Origin: Candidatus Dadabacteria bacterium RIFCSPHIGHO2_12_FULL_53_21
GTDB lineage: Bacteria; Desulfobacterota_D; UBA1144; Nemesobacterales; UBA2774
Direction: 5' to 3'
DNA: 8,721 nucleotides
Assembly: GCA_001775255.1 (NCBI GenBank)
Contig: MFCJ01000135.1
Span: forward strand, 1 to 8,721
The translations under genes were made by a program, and so were the position numbers. Below are positions 1 to 5,193 of this stretch, piece after piece. The notes beneath the pieces are model-generated. The model made no database searches, had not been told where the DNA came from, and worked only from the letters and a program-made list of their open reading frames with translations. The number at the start of each line of letters is the position of its first letter. Position 1 is the first letter of the stretch.

Positions 1-695
1 ACCCTTTTGTATTCCTTGAACCTGGTCATCATGACTACCTCCTGCCCGCCGACAGTGTAGAAGCCGGTCGTCTTCACCGGCAGGAACGACGACGCGTCGA
101 GTAAGTAATACTGGAAATTACCCGACGTGTATGCGACCTTGATCTTGTAGGCGCCCTTCCCGTCGACGGCATCCCTGCCTTCGAGCGTGACCTTGAGGTT
201 CTTTTTCACGTAGTCGATGAGGGGGCTCTCTATGCCGCACCTGTCGCGGAGGTAATCCGTGCGATCGGCGTCGAGTATTTCAGGCGCGATGCTTTCGGAG
301 AGCGCGCTCTGCTGCCACGCGGTCTCGCCGTTATAGGACTGGACTACGAGCTTTCCGCCGATCGTGTATGAGACCCTGCACTTGTCGGGACGCATGTACT
401 CGGCTGTCGTCGTGATCTCCCTGTTCTGGGAGAGTATCGTGCCCTTTGTTACGAGCGTGTTAATAGACTGCCAGCTGCCGAGTCCGCCAATAGCGGCGTA
501 GTATTTTCCGAGTATCTCGTCGAGGGTGAGGTCATTTGCGGGCTCCGAGGCCGGGGCGGGATTGTCCGCGGGTTTTTCCGGGGCGCTCTCCGCGACCAGG
601 TAACCGTCCATATCCCGGGAAAGGGAGGGGAGGGGGCAGTATAGCGCCGCCAGAAGCGCGGCTCCGATGATTGTTCTGACCAGGGTTATGCTCAT
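1..695 (-). CDS. Exported LolA-like outer-membrane lipoprotein-sorting family protein (3' end outside window)
   Basis: Read on the minus strand, an open frame starts at the ATG at 695-693 (MSITLVRTII...) and runs 231 codons off the left edge, so the C-terminus is missing. Residues 5-19 form a hydrophobic signal segment, with probable Sec export. Cys20 follows it, but ALYC is a poor lipobox, so I do not call a lipoprotein. Residues 38-53 are a Pro/Ala/Glu-rich linker. The folded part begins at about 56 (LTLDEILGKYYAAIGGLGSW) and continues with the beta-rich pattern YNGETAWQQ, a YKIKV strand, then YYLLDASSFLPVKTTGF and VGGQEVVMMTRFKEYKRV. This pattern matches the LolA-like family annotated 'outer membrane lipoprotein-sorting protein'. 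Known LolA carries lipoproteins across the periplasm; the substrate here is unknown. Only the final strands should be missing. The ATG lacks a strong Shine-Dalgarno; an in-frame TTG six codons upstream is worse. Confidence 0.8.
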   Translation of the reverse strand, partial: MSITLVRTIIGAALLAALYCPLPSLSRDMDGYLVAESAPEKPADNPAPASEPANDLTLDEILGKYYAAIGGLGSWQSINTLVTKGTILSQNREITTTAEYMRPDKCRVSYTIGGKLVVQSYNGETAWQQSALSESIAPEILDADRTDYLRDRCGIESPLIDYVKKNLKVTLEGRDAVDGKGAYKIKVAYTSGNFQYYLLDASSFLPVKTTGFYTVGGQEVVMMTRFKEYKR

Positions 696-719
696 GTTCG
701 GGTCTCGATGCAACGAAGA

Positions 720-747
720 AGGATAATGGATAGAGAGGGAAATTCAA
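720..747 (-). promoter_or_regulatory. Possible sigma70-like promoter for the LolA-like gene
   Basis: On the minus strand, TTGAAT (747-742) is followed after 16 nt by TATCCT (725-720), about 25 nt ahead of the ATG at 695. Each box matches the consensus at only 4 of 6 positions, so this is a weak call. Confidence 0.2.
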
Positions 748-919
748 AGGGGGAGGGGGGGCGGAGGGATTGCAGAGATTCCTTGGTAATTTTCGGAAAG
801 ACTAAAGAAAAGACAAGAAAAGGCAAATTATATTTCTTCTTTTCCTTGATGAAAAGAAGCAAAAATCACACACGTAGTGTGCCTTACGAAAAGACTGCAC
901 ATAATTTGCTAAAAATACG

Positions 920-946
920 CCCTTCGACAAGCTCAGGACGAACGGG
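920..946 (+). repeat. CCTTCGAC-type repeat unit
   Basis: This unit reads CCTTCGACAAGCTCAGGACG followed by AACGGG. Its ends pair imperfectly (CCC-TTCG with CGAA-C-GGG). It is followed by TTGGATTGAGCAG, a flank repeated after the unit at 1038. Confidence 0.85.
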
Positions 947-986
947 TTGGATTGAGCAGGGGGGGGATATTAGAGAATGTACGCCC

Positions 987-1023
987 GCGGGTGCTCACCC
1001 GCCGCAAATTCTGTAATGTCGGG
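987..1023 (+). repeat. GCGGGTG hairpin with CGCAAATTCTGTAATGTCGG tail
   Basis: Arms GCGGGTG (987-993) and CACCCGC (996-1002) are perfectly complementary. The tail CGCAAATTCTGTAATGTCGG follows. The same hairpin and tail occur at 1104-1140 and 5522-5560. Confidence 0.85.
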
Positions 1024-1037
1024 AAGAAAAAGATGCG

Positions 1038-1064
1038 CCCTTCGACATGCTCAGGGCGAACGGG
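1038..1064 (+). repeat. CCTTCGAC-type repeat unit
   Basis: This is a variant, CCTTCGACATGCTCAGGGCG then AACGGG, followed by the same TTGGATTGAGCAG flank as the unit at 920. Confidence 0.85.
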
Positions 1065-1103
1065 TTGGATTGAGCAGAGTGTTGTGTTATAGATCGTATG
1101 CCT

Positions 1104-1140
1104 GCGGGTGCTCACCCGCCGCAAATTCTGTAATGTCGGG
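1104..1140 (+). repeat. GCGGGTG hairpin with CGCAAATTCTGTAATGTCGG tail
   Basis: This is the second copy in spacer 1. Arms GCGGGTG (1104-1110) and CACCCGC (1113-1119) are followed by the same tail. Together with the CCTTCGAC units, 920-1023 and 1038-1140 form two tandem-like blocks with the same order of parts. Confidence 0.85.
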
Positions 1141-1162
1141 GGAAAGACAAAGCAAAAGATAG

Positions 1163-1187
1163 ATTTCTCCCGTTGGTCGAAATGACA
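1163..1187 (+). repeat. Hairpin ending in ATGACA (ATTTC/GAAAT stem)
   Basis: ATTTC (1163-1167) pairs with GAAAT (1179-1183), and the sequence runs on into ATGACA. This is the uninterrupted form of the hairpin that at 2450-2560 is split by an inserted module; the left flank GATAGATTTCTC is identical at both places. Confidence 0.6.
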
Positions 1188-1196
1188 ACATACTGT

Positions 1197-1222
1197 CCTT
1201 CGACGGGCTCAGGACGAACGGG
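1197..1222 (+). repeat. CCTTCGAC-type repeat unit
   Basis: CCTTCGACGGGCTCAGGACG followed by AACGGG, same orientation as the other units in the window. Confidence 0.85.
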
Positions 1223-1235
1223 ATTAAGGATGTGG

Positions 1236-1261
1236 ATTCCCGATCGGTGTCGGGAATGACA
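1236..1261 (+). repeat. Hairpin ending in ATGACA (ATTCCCGA/TCGGGAAT stem)
   Basis: A perfect 8-bp stem, ATTCCCGA (1236-1243) with TCGGGAAT (1250-1257), closes a 6-nt loop and runs into ATGACA. The same arms recur at 5151-5179 with a different loop. Confidence 0.8.
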
Positions 1262-1280
1262 AAGGGATAGGGCATGGGAA

Positions 1281-1646
1281 TTATTTTTCCGTCTCGCTGA
1301 GTACGTCGTACGCGCGGTCAATGTGTATTTGCCAGGGGGAGAGCTCCGGATGCGCGGAGACGAGGCGCGCTAGCTCGTTGACCTTGTCACGCCGCCCCTG
1401 GTGGCTCCATATCTTCGCCCCGAGCTCGATGGCGGGGATTGTCGTAATGTCGAATTCACCTGAGGACAGTTTGGCGTTTTCGATGAGGGAGGGGATGAGG
1501 GGGAGGGATAGGTCGCAGTATTTCACGACCATGAGGTTATATCCGTTCCGGACGTTCTCCGTGATCATGTTCAGGTAGTAATAATATTTGTCGACGTCTC
1601 CGTCGAGGCGCTTTTCGCTTCCGGGGCCGGGTTTGGTGTCTGTCAT
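1281..1646 (-). CDS. Hypothetical small soluble protein, 121 aa
   Basis: I do not recognise this protein. The frame is open from a TTG at 1697, but the better start is the ATG at 1646-1644 (MTDTKPGPGSEKRLDGDVDK), preceded by AGGAAACCCC, an AGGA about 7 nt away. That gives 121 residues. There is no signal peptide or membrane helix. After a charged, Gly/Pro-rich N-terminus (1-16), the rest looks largely helical and amphipathic (KYYYYLNMITENVRNGYN, then KVNELARLVSAHPELSPWQ). A Tyr run sits at about 21-24, and a single Cys lies in VVKYCDLSLP. Start region, balanced codon use and an upstream promoter-like pair support a real gene. It is divergent from the lipoprotein gene, with 132 bp between the two starts. 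Both flanks are repeat-rich. No function is proposed. Confidence 0.65.
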   Translation of the reverse strand: MTDTKPGPGSEKRLDGDVDKYYYYLNMITENVRNGYNLMVVKYCDLSLPLIPSLIENAKLSSGEFDITTIPAIELGAKIWSHQGRRDKVNELARLVSAHPELSPWQIHIDRAYDVLSETEK

Positions 1647-1669
1647 GGGGTTTCCTGATGCTCCTGAAA

Positions 1670-1697
1670 AATATAATCGGAGGCGGGGGAATGGCAA
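1670..1697 (-). promoter_or_regulatory. Putative sigma70-like promoter for the 121-aa gene
   Basis: On the minus strand, TTGCCA (1697-1692) and TATATT (1675-1670) are separated by 16 nt, and each matches the consensus at 5 of 6 positions. Initiation near 1663 would give a leader of about 17 nt containing the AGGA ribosome-binding site. The TTG of the -35 box is also the alternative upstream start, which argues against translation beginning there. Confidence 0.45.
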
Positions 1698-1717
1698 TGG
1701 GGAGTGGGTGATTAATT

Positions 1718-1739
1718 TTGACTCTGGTGAGTGTATAAT
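1718..1739 (+). promoter_or_regulatory. Perfect -10 box (TATAAT) upstream of the lipoprotein gene
   Basis: TATAAT lies at 1734-1739, about 40 nt ahead of the start codon. A good -35 hexamer, TTGACT, is at 1718-1723, but only 10 nt upstream instead of about 17. At normal spacing there is only a weak match (TTAATT, 1712-1717). The -10 is convincing; the -35 assignment is not. Confidence 0.4.
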
Positions 1740-1778
1740 GTGTGATGGCTTCAGGATATTAAAGGAGGAATGATTCGC

Positions 1779-2036
1779 ATGACGAAGAAAGATCTATGTA
1801 AGGCGCTAGTGATAGGGGCTTTCGCGCTCGGTGCGTGCGCGGCTCAAAACGAGTCGGCCCAGAAGGACGACGGGTTCGATATGAGCATCTGCAATAATAT
1901 TCCCGTCGGGATCGAGGCGTACGAGGCGATGGACCCGGCGAGCAAGCAGGACAAGATAAGCTGCGCCGACCTCGAGAGGTGCGCGTCGTATATGGGTAAT
2001 GACACGCCGCCAAACGTACCTTGCGAGGGGCCGTAA
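1779..2036 (+). CDS. Small cysteine-containing lipoprotein, 85 aa
   Basis: I do not recognise the family. The ribosome-binding site decides the start: AGGAGG at 1763-1768 is 1 nt from the ATG at 1770 but 10 nt from the ATG at 1779, so 1779 is preferred. Residues 1-19 form a lipoprotein signal (MTKKDL..., hydrophobic ALVIGAFALGA) with lipobox LGAC, lipidated at Cys20. The mature part, about 66 residues, is acidic and has four further cysteines, in SICNN, in ISCADLERC (two) and in VPCEGP, which could form two disulfides in the periplasm. There is no transmembrane segment beyond the signal. It follows a divergent promoter region and is followed by repeats, so it is probably a single-gene transcript. 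Function is unknown; an envelope-anchored role is inferred from the lipobox only. Confidence 0.8.
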   Translation: MTKKDLCKALVIGAFALGACAAQNESAQKDDGFDMSICNNIPVGIEAYEAMDPASKQDKISCADLERCASYMGNDTPPNVPCEGP

Positions 2037-2112
2037 GGTCGACATTAGCCGGTTATTTGAGGGGCTGCATCCAGCCTGATCTTGATTCAGGAAGGCAAAG
2101 ATAAAGTGAAGA

Positions 2113-2350
2113 TTATTTCTTCTTTTCCTTGATGAAAAGGCACACAGCGTGTGTCTTATGAAAAGACAAAGGAAGGAGAAAGGCTGTTTTTTTATCCTTC
2201 TTTTCCTTGATGAAAAGAAGCAAAAATCATCCGACTACATAATTTGCTAAAAATCTTATGTTTAAGCTAAAATCTTTCAAATGGAAAGCTGAAAGATTTT
2301 TATACGCTTAAACACGCGATTTTCTTAACGCAAATTCTGTAATGTCGGGG
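2113..2350 (+). repeat. Composite element, copy 2 (complete)
   Basis: The left hairpin region starts at 2113, followed by CACAC-AGC-GTGTG (2141-2153), a second CTTCTTTTC/GAAAAGAAG hairpin (2197-2220), the long palindrome (2237-2345) and the CGCAAATTCTGTAATGTCGG end. Positions 2163-2349 match 5244-5430 with only two differences in 187 bp. Confidence 0.9.
2237..2345 (+). repeat. Long imperfect palindrome (hairpin) of copy 2
   Basis: Three arm pairs nest inside each other: AATTTGC (2241-2247) with GCAAATT (2330-2336), GTTTAAGC (2260-2267) with GCTTAAAC (2306-2313), and AAAATCTTTC (2269-2278) with GAAAGATTTT (2291-2300). The apical loop is 12 nt. ACAT and ATGT lie at the outer ends. The equivalent structure at 3346-3521 keeps the pairing with different bases. 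Confidence 0.9.
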
Positions 2351-2361
2351 AAACAATGCGT

Positions 2362-2387
2362 GCTTCGACAGGCTCAGCACGAACGGG
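2362..2387 (+). repeat. CCTTCGAC-type repeat unit (variant)
   Basis: GCTTCGACAGGCTCAGCACG followed by AACGGG. Relative to the common form it has C to G changes on both sides. Confidence 0.75.
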
Positions 2388-2400
2388 TTAAAAAGATGAG

Positions 2401-2424
2401 ATCCTGAAACGAGTTCAGGATGAC
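2401..2424 (+). repeat. Hairpin ending in ATGAC (ATCCTGAA/TTCAGGAT stem)
   Basis: ATCCTGAA (2401-2408) and TTCAGGAT (2414-2421) form a perfect 8-bp stem around ACGAG, followed by GACG. It is the same design as the ATTCCCGA hairpins with a different stem sequence. Confidence 0.75.
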
Positions 2425-2449
2425 GAATTAAAAAAAAGGCAGAAGATAG

Positions 2450-2560
2450 ATTTCTCGTTTTGGTTTACGCGGATTGGATACGATGTCAATGCGAGTTATT
2501 TGCAATCAGCGAAGAGCGACCAGTTCTTGCGCCCGCTCAGAACTGTTAGTCGAAATGACA
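2450..2560 (+). repeat. ATGACA hairpin split by an inserted TTGCAATCAGC module
   Basis: The outer arms ATTTC (2450-2454) and GAAAT (2552-2556) plus ATGACA equal the compact hairpin at 1163-1187. The interior here is about 95 nt longer. It contains TATTTGCAATCAGC and a 7-bp hairpin, CAGTTCT (2521-2527) with AGAACTG (2539-2545). Confidence 0.6.
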
Positions 2561-2692
2561 ATATATGCGGTATGGAGGAGGTTGGGGAGCATCGTAGGGA
2601 AGCTCTGTTAATATCATCTCACTATCCCGATTTAAAACTTTCCCCGTGCAGGTTCGTATACATATACAGACTCGGACGATAAGGAGACCGGT

Positions 2693-2938
2693 GTGTATAT
2701 GGAGGCGATGAACACGGAGAAGCCGTTTACGGTCGGGCAGTGGATAATGACCCTGCTGCTCATTTATCTGCCGCCGTTCAACCTGATTTTTCTCCTCTAC
2801 TGGGCTCTCTCGAAGAAAGGGAACGTGAACAGGAAGAATTTCAGCGTCGCCAACCTGATCCTGGGGACGGCTAATTTCATATGTATTCTCGTGTTCTATT
2901 TCTGGCTCATACACCCGATGATTATGATAGAGAAGTAG
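2693..2938 (+). CDS. Small two-helix membrane protein, paralog A (81 aa)
   Basis: This predicted inner-membrane protein has two helices, at about residues 17-39 and 52-73, with a positively charged loop between them. AAGGAG (2681-2686) lies 6 nt before the GTG at 2693, which I take as the start. The in-frame ATG at 2699 (spacing 12) is the alternative and would shorten the protein by two residues. Key positions are Trp17, Pro27-Pro28, Asn30, LLYW (34-37) and NRKNFS (46-51), followed by AxLI. Nearly all recur in the downstream protein, so the two genes are a tandem duplication. This Trp / Asn / LLYW / NRxNF pattern occurs in small uncharacterised membrane proteins of many bacteria (family knowledge from memory, no name assigned). 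The gap to the next gene is 34 nt, so co-transcription is likely. Function is unknown. Confidence 0.75.
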   Translation: MYMEAMNTEKPFTVGQWIMTLLLIYLPPFNLIFLLYWALSKKGNVNRKNFSVANLILGTANFICILVFYFWLIHPMIMIEK

Positions 2939-2972
2939 GACTTGTTTAATTGCGGAATGAGAGGAGAGGGAG

Positions 2973-3245
2973 ATGAATACACAGGTTACGGACACCAATG
3001 TCAGGCCGATTTCGGTGCCGGGCTGGTTAGGCACCATAATAATCGCTCTCGTGCCGCTCCTTAACGTGGCGGTCCTTCTATACTGGTCGTTCAGCCGGAG
3101 GGCCGATCCGAACAGGAGGAACTTCAGCAGGGCGGGTCTTATAGTGATCGCGGCCGTGGTTGTGATTGTGGTTTCTGTTTTATGGTATCTGGTTTTGTCC
3201 ATTGACCCTAACGAAAGGATAAAGGCGTTTTTGATGATGGAGTGA
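2973..3245 (+). CDS. Small two-helix membrane protein, paralog B (90 aa)
   Basis: This is the second member of the pair. The ATG at 2973 is preceded by GAGGAGAGGG, with GGAG 6 nt away. The N-terminal 15 residues are polar. Helix 1 spans about 18-40 and helix 2 about 54-77. Conserved with paralog A are Trp18, Pro28, Asn31, LLYW (35-38), NRRNFS (47-52) and Ala54. Helix 2 is unusually rich in Val and Ile. The loop between helices (SRRADPNRRNF) is strongly basic, consistent with a cytoplasmic loop. The tail DPNERIKAFLMME extends beyond the family core. Divergence outside the motif residues suggests the duplication is old. There is no recognisable enzyme or transport motif; a role as a small membrane accessory protein is only a guess. 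Confidence 0.8.
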   Translation: MNTQVTDTNVRPISVPGWLGTIIIALVPLLNVAVLLYWSFSRRADPNRRNFSRAGLIVIAAVVVIVVSVLWYLVLSIDPNERIKAFLMME

Positions 3246-3311
3246 GGGGGATTGCCGAGATTTGCTTCGCGTTTTTAGGAATGACAAACAATAGGTAATC
3301 GTTTTTCTTAA

Positions 3312-3537
3312 CGCCCGTAGTGTGGTCTATGAAAAGACTGCACATAATTTGCTAAAAATCTCATGTTAACGCTAAAATGTTTTAATTCCGCCCTAATTAA
3401 CAATGATGCAAGTCTAGCTACATTATTGCTGATAGGAAAGAGCGTCCGATTCCTTACTTGCTCGGAATCGTCCCCTAAAACATTTTTTACGCGTTAACAA
3501 TCGATTTTCTTAACGCAAATTCTGTAATGTCGGGGGG
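3312..3537 (+). repeat. Composite element, copy 3, with covarying arms and a long loop
   Basis: The left part keeps GTAGTGTGG and GACTGCACATAATTTGC; the right end is CGCAAATTCTGTAATGTCGG. The arms are AATTTGC (3346-3352) with GCAAATT (3515-3521), GTTAACGC (3365-3372) with GCGTTAAC (3491-3498), and AAAATGTTTTA (3374-3384) with TAAAACATTTT (3476-3486). The two inner pairs differ from copy 2 on both sides but remain complementary. The 91-nt loop carries a CGATTCC/GGAATCG hairpin (3447-3470). Confidence 0.85.
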
Positions 3538-3596
3538 AAGACAAAAACTAGATTGCCGCGCTGCGTTTCACTGCGCTCGAAATGACACCCTTCGAC

Positions 3597-3687
3597 CCTT
3601 CGACAGGCTCAGGGTGAACGGGTTTGGCTTGAGTGTTGGGTTGGGCAGAGGAGCGGCGGAAGAATCGTAAGAACACACTTCGTGTGT
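3597..3687 (+). repeat. Composite block: CCTTCGAC unit, TTGGGCAGAGGA, ACACAC hairpin
   Basis: The block holds a CCTTCGAC-type unit (3597-3622), then TTTGGCTTGAG and TTGGGTTGGGCAGAGGA, then a 6-bp hairpin ACACAC-TTC-GTGTGT (3673-3687). The same order is found at 5821-5910, which marks the whole block of about 90 bp as one repeat. Confidence 0.75.
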
Positions 3688-3695
3688 GTGTGTGG

Positions 3696-3807
3696 ATTCT
3701 CGATTTGTTTTGGCTTGTGCTGCGAAGTGCCGGGATAATGAAGCATATTTGCAATCAGCCGAAAGCGACCGATTGTTTACTCGCGCGCAATCGTACCGGG
3801 AATGACA
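3696..3807 (+). repeat. ATGACA hairpin split by an inserted TTGCAATCAGC module
   Basis: The outer arms are ATTCTCG (3696-3702) and CGGGAAT (3797-3803), with one G:T wobble, running into ATGACA. Inside lies TATTTGCAATCAGCC and a hairpin with arms CGATTG (3770-3775) and CAATCG (3788-3793). Confidence 0.6.
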
Positions 3808-3855
3808 ATATTCCGATTGGCGGTTAAGCTCTTGCGGCCGGAAGGAGCTGCCGTA

Positions 3856-5097
3856 ATGACCGACAACCGGAAATCGGGCTTTTTTCAGATACTCCCACTC
3901 TATATAGTAATATTCGTAGCGTTCTTCGGCTACAGCCTGATGATAACCATCTTTACGCCGATGATACTCGACAACAGCGGGGGAATCCTTGACTCGCTGC
4001 CGTTCAAGGCCGACAGGTCTATAGTGCTGGGAGTGCTGCTCATGCTTTATCCGCTGGGGCAGTTCCTGGGCTCGCCCGTGATGGGCGCGATGTCGGACAG
4101 GTTCGGCAGGAGACCTGTCCTGCTCGTCTCCCTCTTTGCTATCGCCGTATGCTACGCCCTCTTTGCGTTATCGCTTCAGTTGAACTGCCTGCCCGCGCTC
4201 ATGGGCATCTCTCTCTTAATGGGGCTCGCCGATGCCGACATTGTGACGGCCCAGAGCGCAATCGCCGACGTAAGCACAGAGGAGAACAGGAGCAGGCTTT
4301 TCGGATATATGTACCTGAGCGGCAGCAGCGCATTCGTCGCCGGGCCCCTCATCGGAGGGAAGCTCGCGGACCCGTCGACCCTGCCATGGTTCAATTACGC
4401 GACCCCGTATTGGGCGGTATTCATACTCCTCCTATTCGCCCTCGCGTTTACTTACTACGTATTCAGAGAAACGCGCATGCCCGATGCCGGGGCGAAGACA
4501 AATTACGTCGAAGCGTTCACGAACATGTTCACGATATTCACCGCCGGGCGGATAAGGACCGTCTATCTCGTGAATTTCCTCATCTACTTTTCCATATTCG
4601 GATTCTTCAGGGCGTACCCGATGTACCTCGTCGACCGGTACCAAATGGGCGTGGGGAGGGTGTCCGACTTCATTGCGTGGGCTGCCGTGCCGATAGTATT
4701 CGCGAACCTGTGGCTGACGGGATACCTGGCGACGCGGTTCTCTGCGAAGAAGATAACCATTTACTCGACTGCGCTGTTCGGGATACTCATGCTGCTGATA
4801 TTACTGCCCCGGCAGGAAGGGGCGCTCTGGGTGACGCTGTTCCTGCCCGGCCTCGCGATCGCCGTGGCGCTGCCCGCGTGCGCGTCGATGCTGTCGCTCA
4901 TGGTGAGCACGGATGAGCAGGGGAGCGTGCTCGGGAATAACCAGTCGATCCTGGTGGGGGCAGAGGCGCTCTCGGGGTTCGCGGCGGGGCTGCTCGCGGC
5001 GCTCGCGATCGAGCTGCCGCTCATAGCCCTTGCGGGGGTAGCGGTTTTTGCCGCTATTCTGCTCGCGGCGGAGGGGAGGGAAAGACCGCGCACGTAG
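3856..5097 (+). CDS. MFS drug/tetracycline-type H+ antiporter, 413 aa
   Basis: This is an inner-membrane transporter of the major facilitator superfamily with about 12 predicted helices. The start is the ATG at 3856, because AAGGAG (3842-3847) lies 8 nt upstream. An in-frame ATG at 3802 is part of a repeat's ATGACA tail and would add 18 spurious residues. The motif A loop between helices 2 and 3 reads GAMSDRFGRRP (77-87), preceded by LLMLYPLGQFLGSPV, typical of the TetA-like drug:H+ antiporter group. A motif-C-like AGPLIGG (162-168) in helix 5 supports antiport. Acidic D126 and D128 in helix 4 and an extra loop after helix 1 (about 39-54) are notable. The usual family length is 390-420. The substrate cannot be told. 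The last three codons lie in a repeat hairpin. It is isolated between repeat spacers, hence probably monocistronic. Confidence 0.88.
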   Translation: MTDNRKSGFFQILPLYIVIFVAFFGYSLMITIFTPMILDNSGGILDSLPFKADRSIVLGVLLMLYPLGQFLGSPVMGAMSDRFGRRPVLLVSLFAIAVCYALFALSLQLNCLPALMGISLLMGLADADIVTAQSAIADVSTEENRSRLFGYMYLSGSSAFVAGPLIGGKLADPSTLPWFNYATPYWAVFILLLFALAFTYYVFRETRMPDAGAKTNYVEAFTNMFTIFTAGRIRTVYLVNFLIYFSIFGFFRAYPMYLVDRYQMGVGRVSDFIAWAAVPIVFANLWLTGYLATRFSAKKITIYSTALFGILMLLILLPRQEGALWVTLFLPGLAIAVALPACASMLSLMVSTDEQGSVLGNNQSILVGAEALSGFAAGLLAALAIELPLIALAGVAVFAAILLAAEGRERPRT

Positions 5098-5133
5098 CGC
5101 GGCGCATAATGCGTGCCGCGAATTCTGTAATGC
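5086..5133 (+). repeat. Hairpin over the MFS stop codon plus downstream hairpin and repeat tail
   Basis: CCGCGC (5086-5091) pairs with GCGCGG (5097-5102) around an ACGTA loop, the same loop as the CACAC-ACGTA-GTGTG hairpins. The TAG stop (5095-5097) lies inside it. An alternative hairpin follows, with arms CGCGGC (5098-5103) and GCCGCG (5115-5120) that extend inward. Then comes CGAATTCTGTAATG, a variant of the CGCAAATTCTGTAATG tail. A terminator role is possible, but no U-run follows. Confidence 0.65.
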
Positions 5134-5150
5134 TGGAAAGGAAGGACTGG

Positions 5151-5179
5151 ATTCCCGATAAAGGCATTCGGGAATGACA
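5151..5179 (+). repeat. Hairpin ending in ATGACA (ATTCCCGA/TCGGGAAT stem)
   Basis: ATTCCCGA (5151-5158) and TCGGGAAT (5168-5175) form the same stem as at 1236-1257, with a 9-nt loop instead of 6, again running into ATGACA. Confidence 0.8.
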
Positions 5180-5193
5180 AGCAAAAGCAAATC

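Larger units (their letters stand above)
831..1023 (+). repeat. Composite element, copy 1 (palindrome interior replaced)
   Basis: The left end has a perfect 9-bp hairpin, arms CTTCTTTTC (836-844) and GAAAAGAAG (851-859). Then come a CACAC/GTGTG hairpin around an ACGTA loop (867-881) and GACTGCACATAATTTGC. The right end is CGCAAATTCTGTAATGTCGG. Between AATTTGCTAAAAAT and CGCAAATT, where other copies carry long palindromic arms, this copy holds a CCTTCGAC unit, a short unique stretch and a GCGGGTG hairpin. Confidence 0.75.
696..1280. repeat. Gene-free repeat-mosaic spacer 1
   Basis: This 585-bp spacer separates two minus-strand genes and shows no convincing coding sequence. From left to right it holds a purine-rich stretch with G runs (about 731-770), composite element copy 1 (831-1023), three CCTTCGAC-type units (920-946, 1038-1064, 1197-1222), two GCGGGTG hairpins with the CGCAAATTCTGTAATG tail (987-1023, 1104-1140), and two hairpins ending in ATGACA (1163-1187, 1236-1261). 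Reading frames through it give only repeat-derived peptides. Confidence 0.85.
2037..2692. repeat. Gene-free repeat-mosaic spacer 2
   Basis: Contents in order: a short Pro/Gly-type inverted repeat CCTGA/TCAGG (about 2078-2094), composite element copy 2 (2113-2350), a CCTTCGAC-type unit (2362-2387), an ATCCTGAA/TTCAGGAT hairpin (2401-2424), a split ATGACA hairpin carrying an inserted module (2450-2560), and about 100 bp of unique sequence before the next gene. I found no convincing promoter for that gene; TATACA at about 2658 lacks a -35 partner. Confidence 0.8.
3246..3855. repeat. Gene-free repeat-mosaic spacer 3
   Basis: Contents in order: a degenerate ATTGCC...GGAATGACA hairpin (3250-3286), composite element copy 3 (3312-3537), a second ATTGC...ATGACA relic (3552-3587), a CCTTCGAC-containing block (3597-3687) repeated at 5821-5910, and a split ATGACA hairpin (3696-3807). 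Only about 45 bp separate the last repeat from the MFS ribosome-binding site. No clear promoter or terminator was found. Confidence 0.8.

Noticed and set aside
836..859. CTTCTTTTC/GAAAAGAAG hairpin as a transcription terminator
   Set aside because: The stem is A/T-rich and the T-rich part lies in the stem rather than after it; its repetition in several spacers fits a repeat component better.
708..1321. Several overlapping open frames of 60-100 codons on both strands in spacer 1
   Set aside because: They read straight through the repeats (peptides with RPEHVEG, CSPAANSVMSG and similar), lack ribosome-binding sites, and reproduce the same words at each repeat copy.
2546..3202. 218-codon minus-strand open frame
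   Set aside because: It is antisense to the two paralogous membrane protein genes, which have good ribosome-binding sites and matching motifs; the antisense peptide has no recognisable feature.
3802..3855. Upstream in-frame ATG giving a 431-aa MFS protein
   Set aside because: That ATG belongs to the ATGACA end of a repeat and has no ribosome-binding site, while the ATG at 3856 has AAGGAG at 8 nt.
4149..4916. 255-codon plus-strand open frame inside the MFS gene
   Set aside because: It is an out-of-frame shadow of the GC-rich MFS gene, rich in Arg and His, whereas the other frame gives clear MFS motifs.
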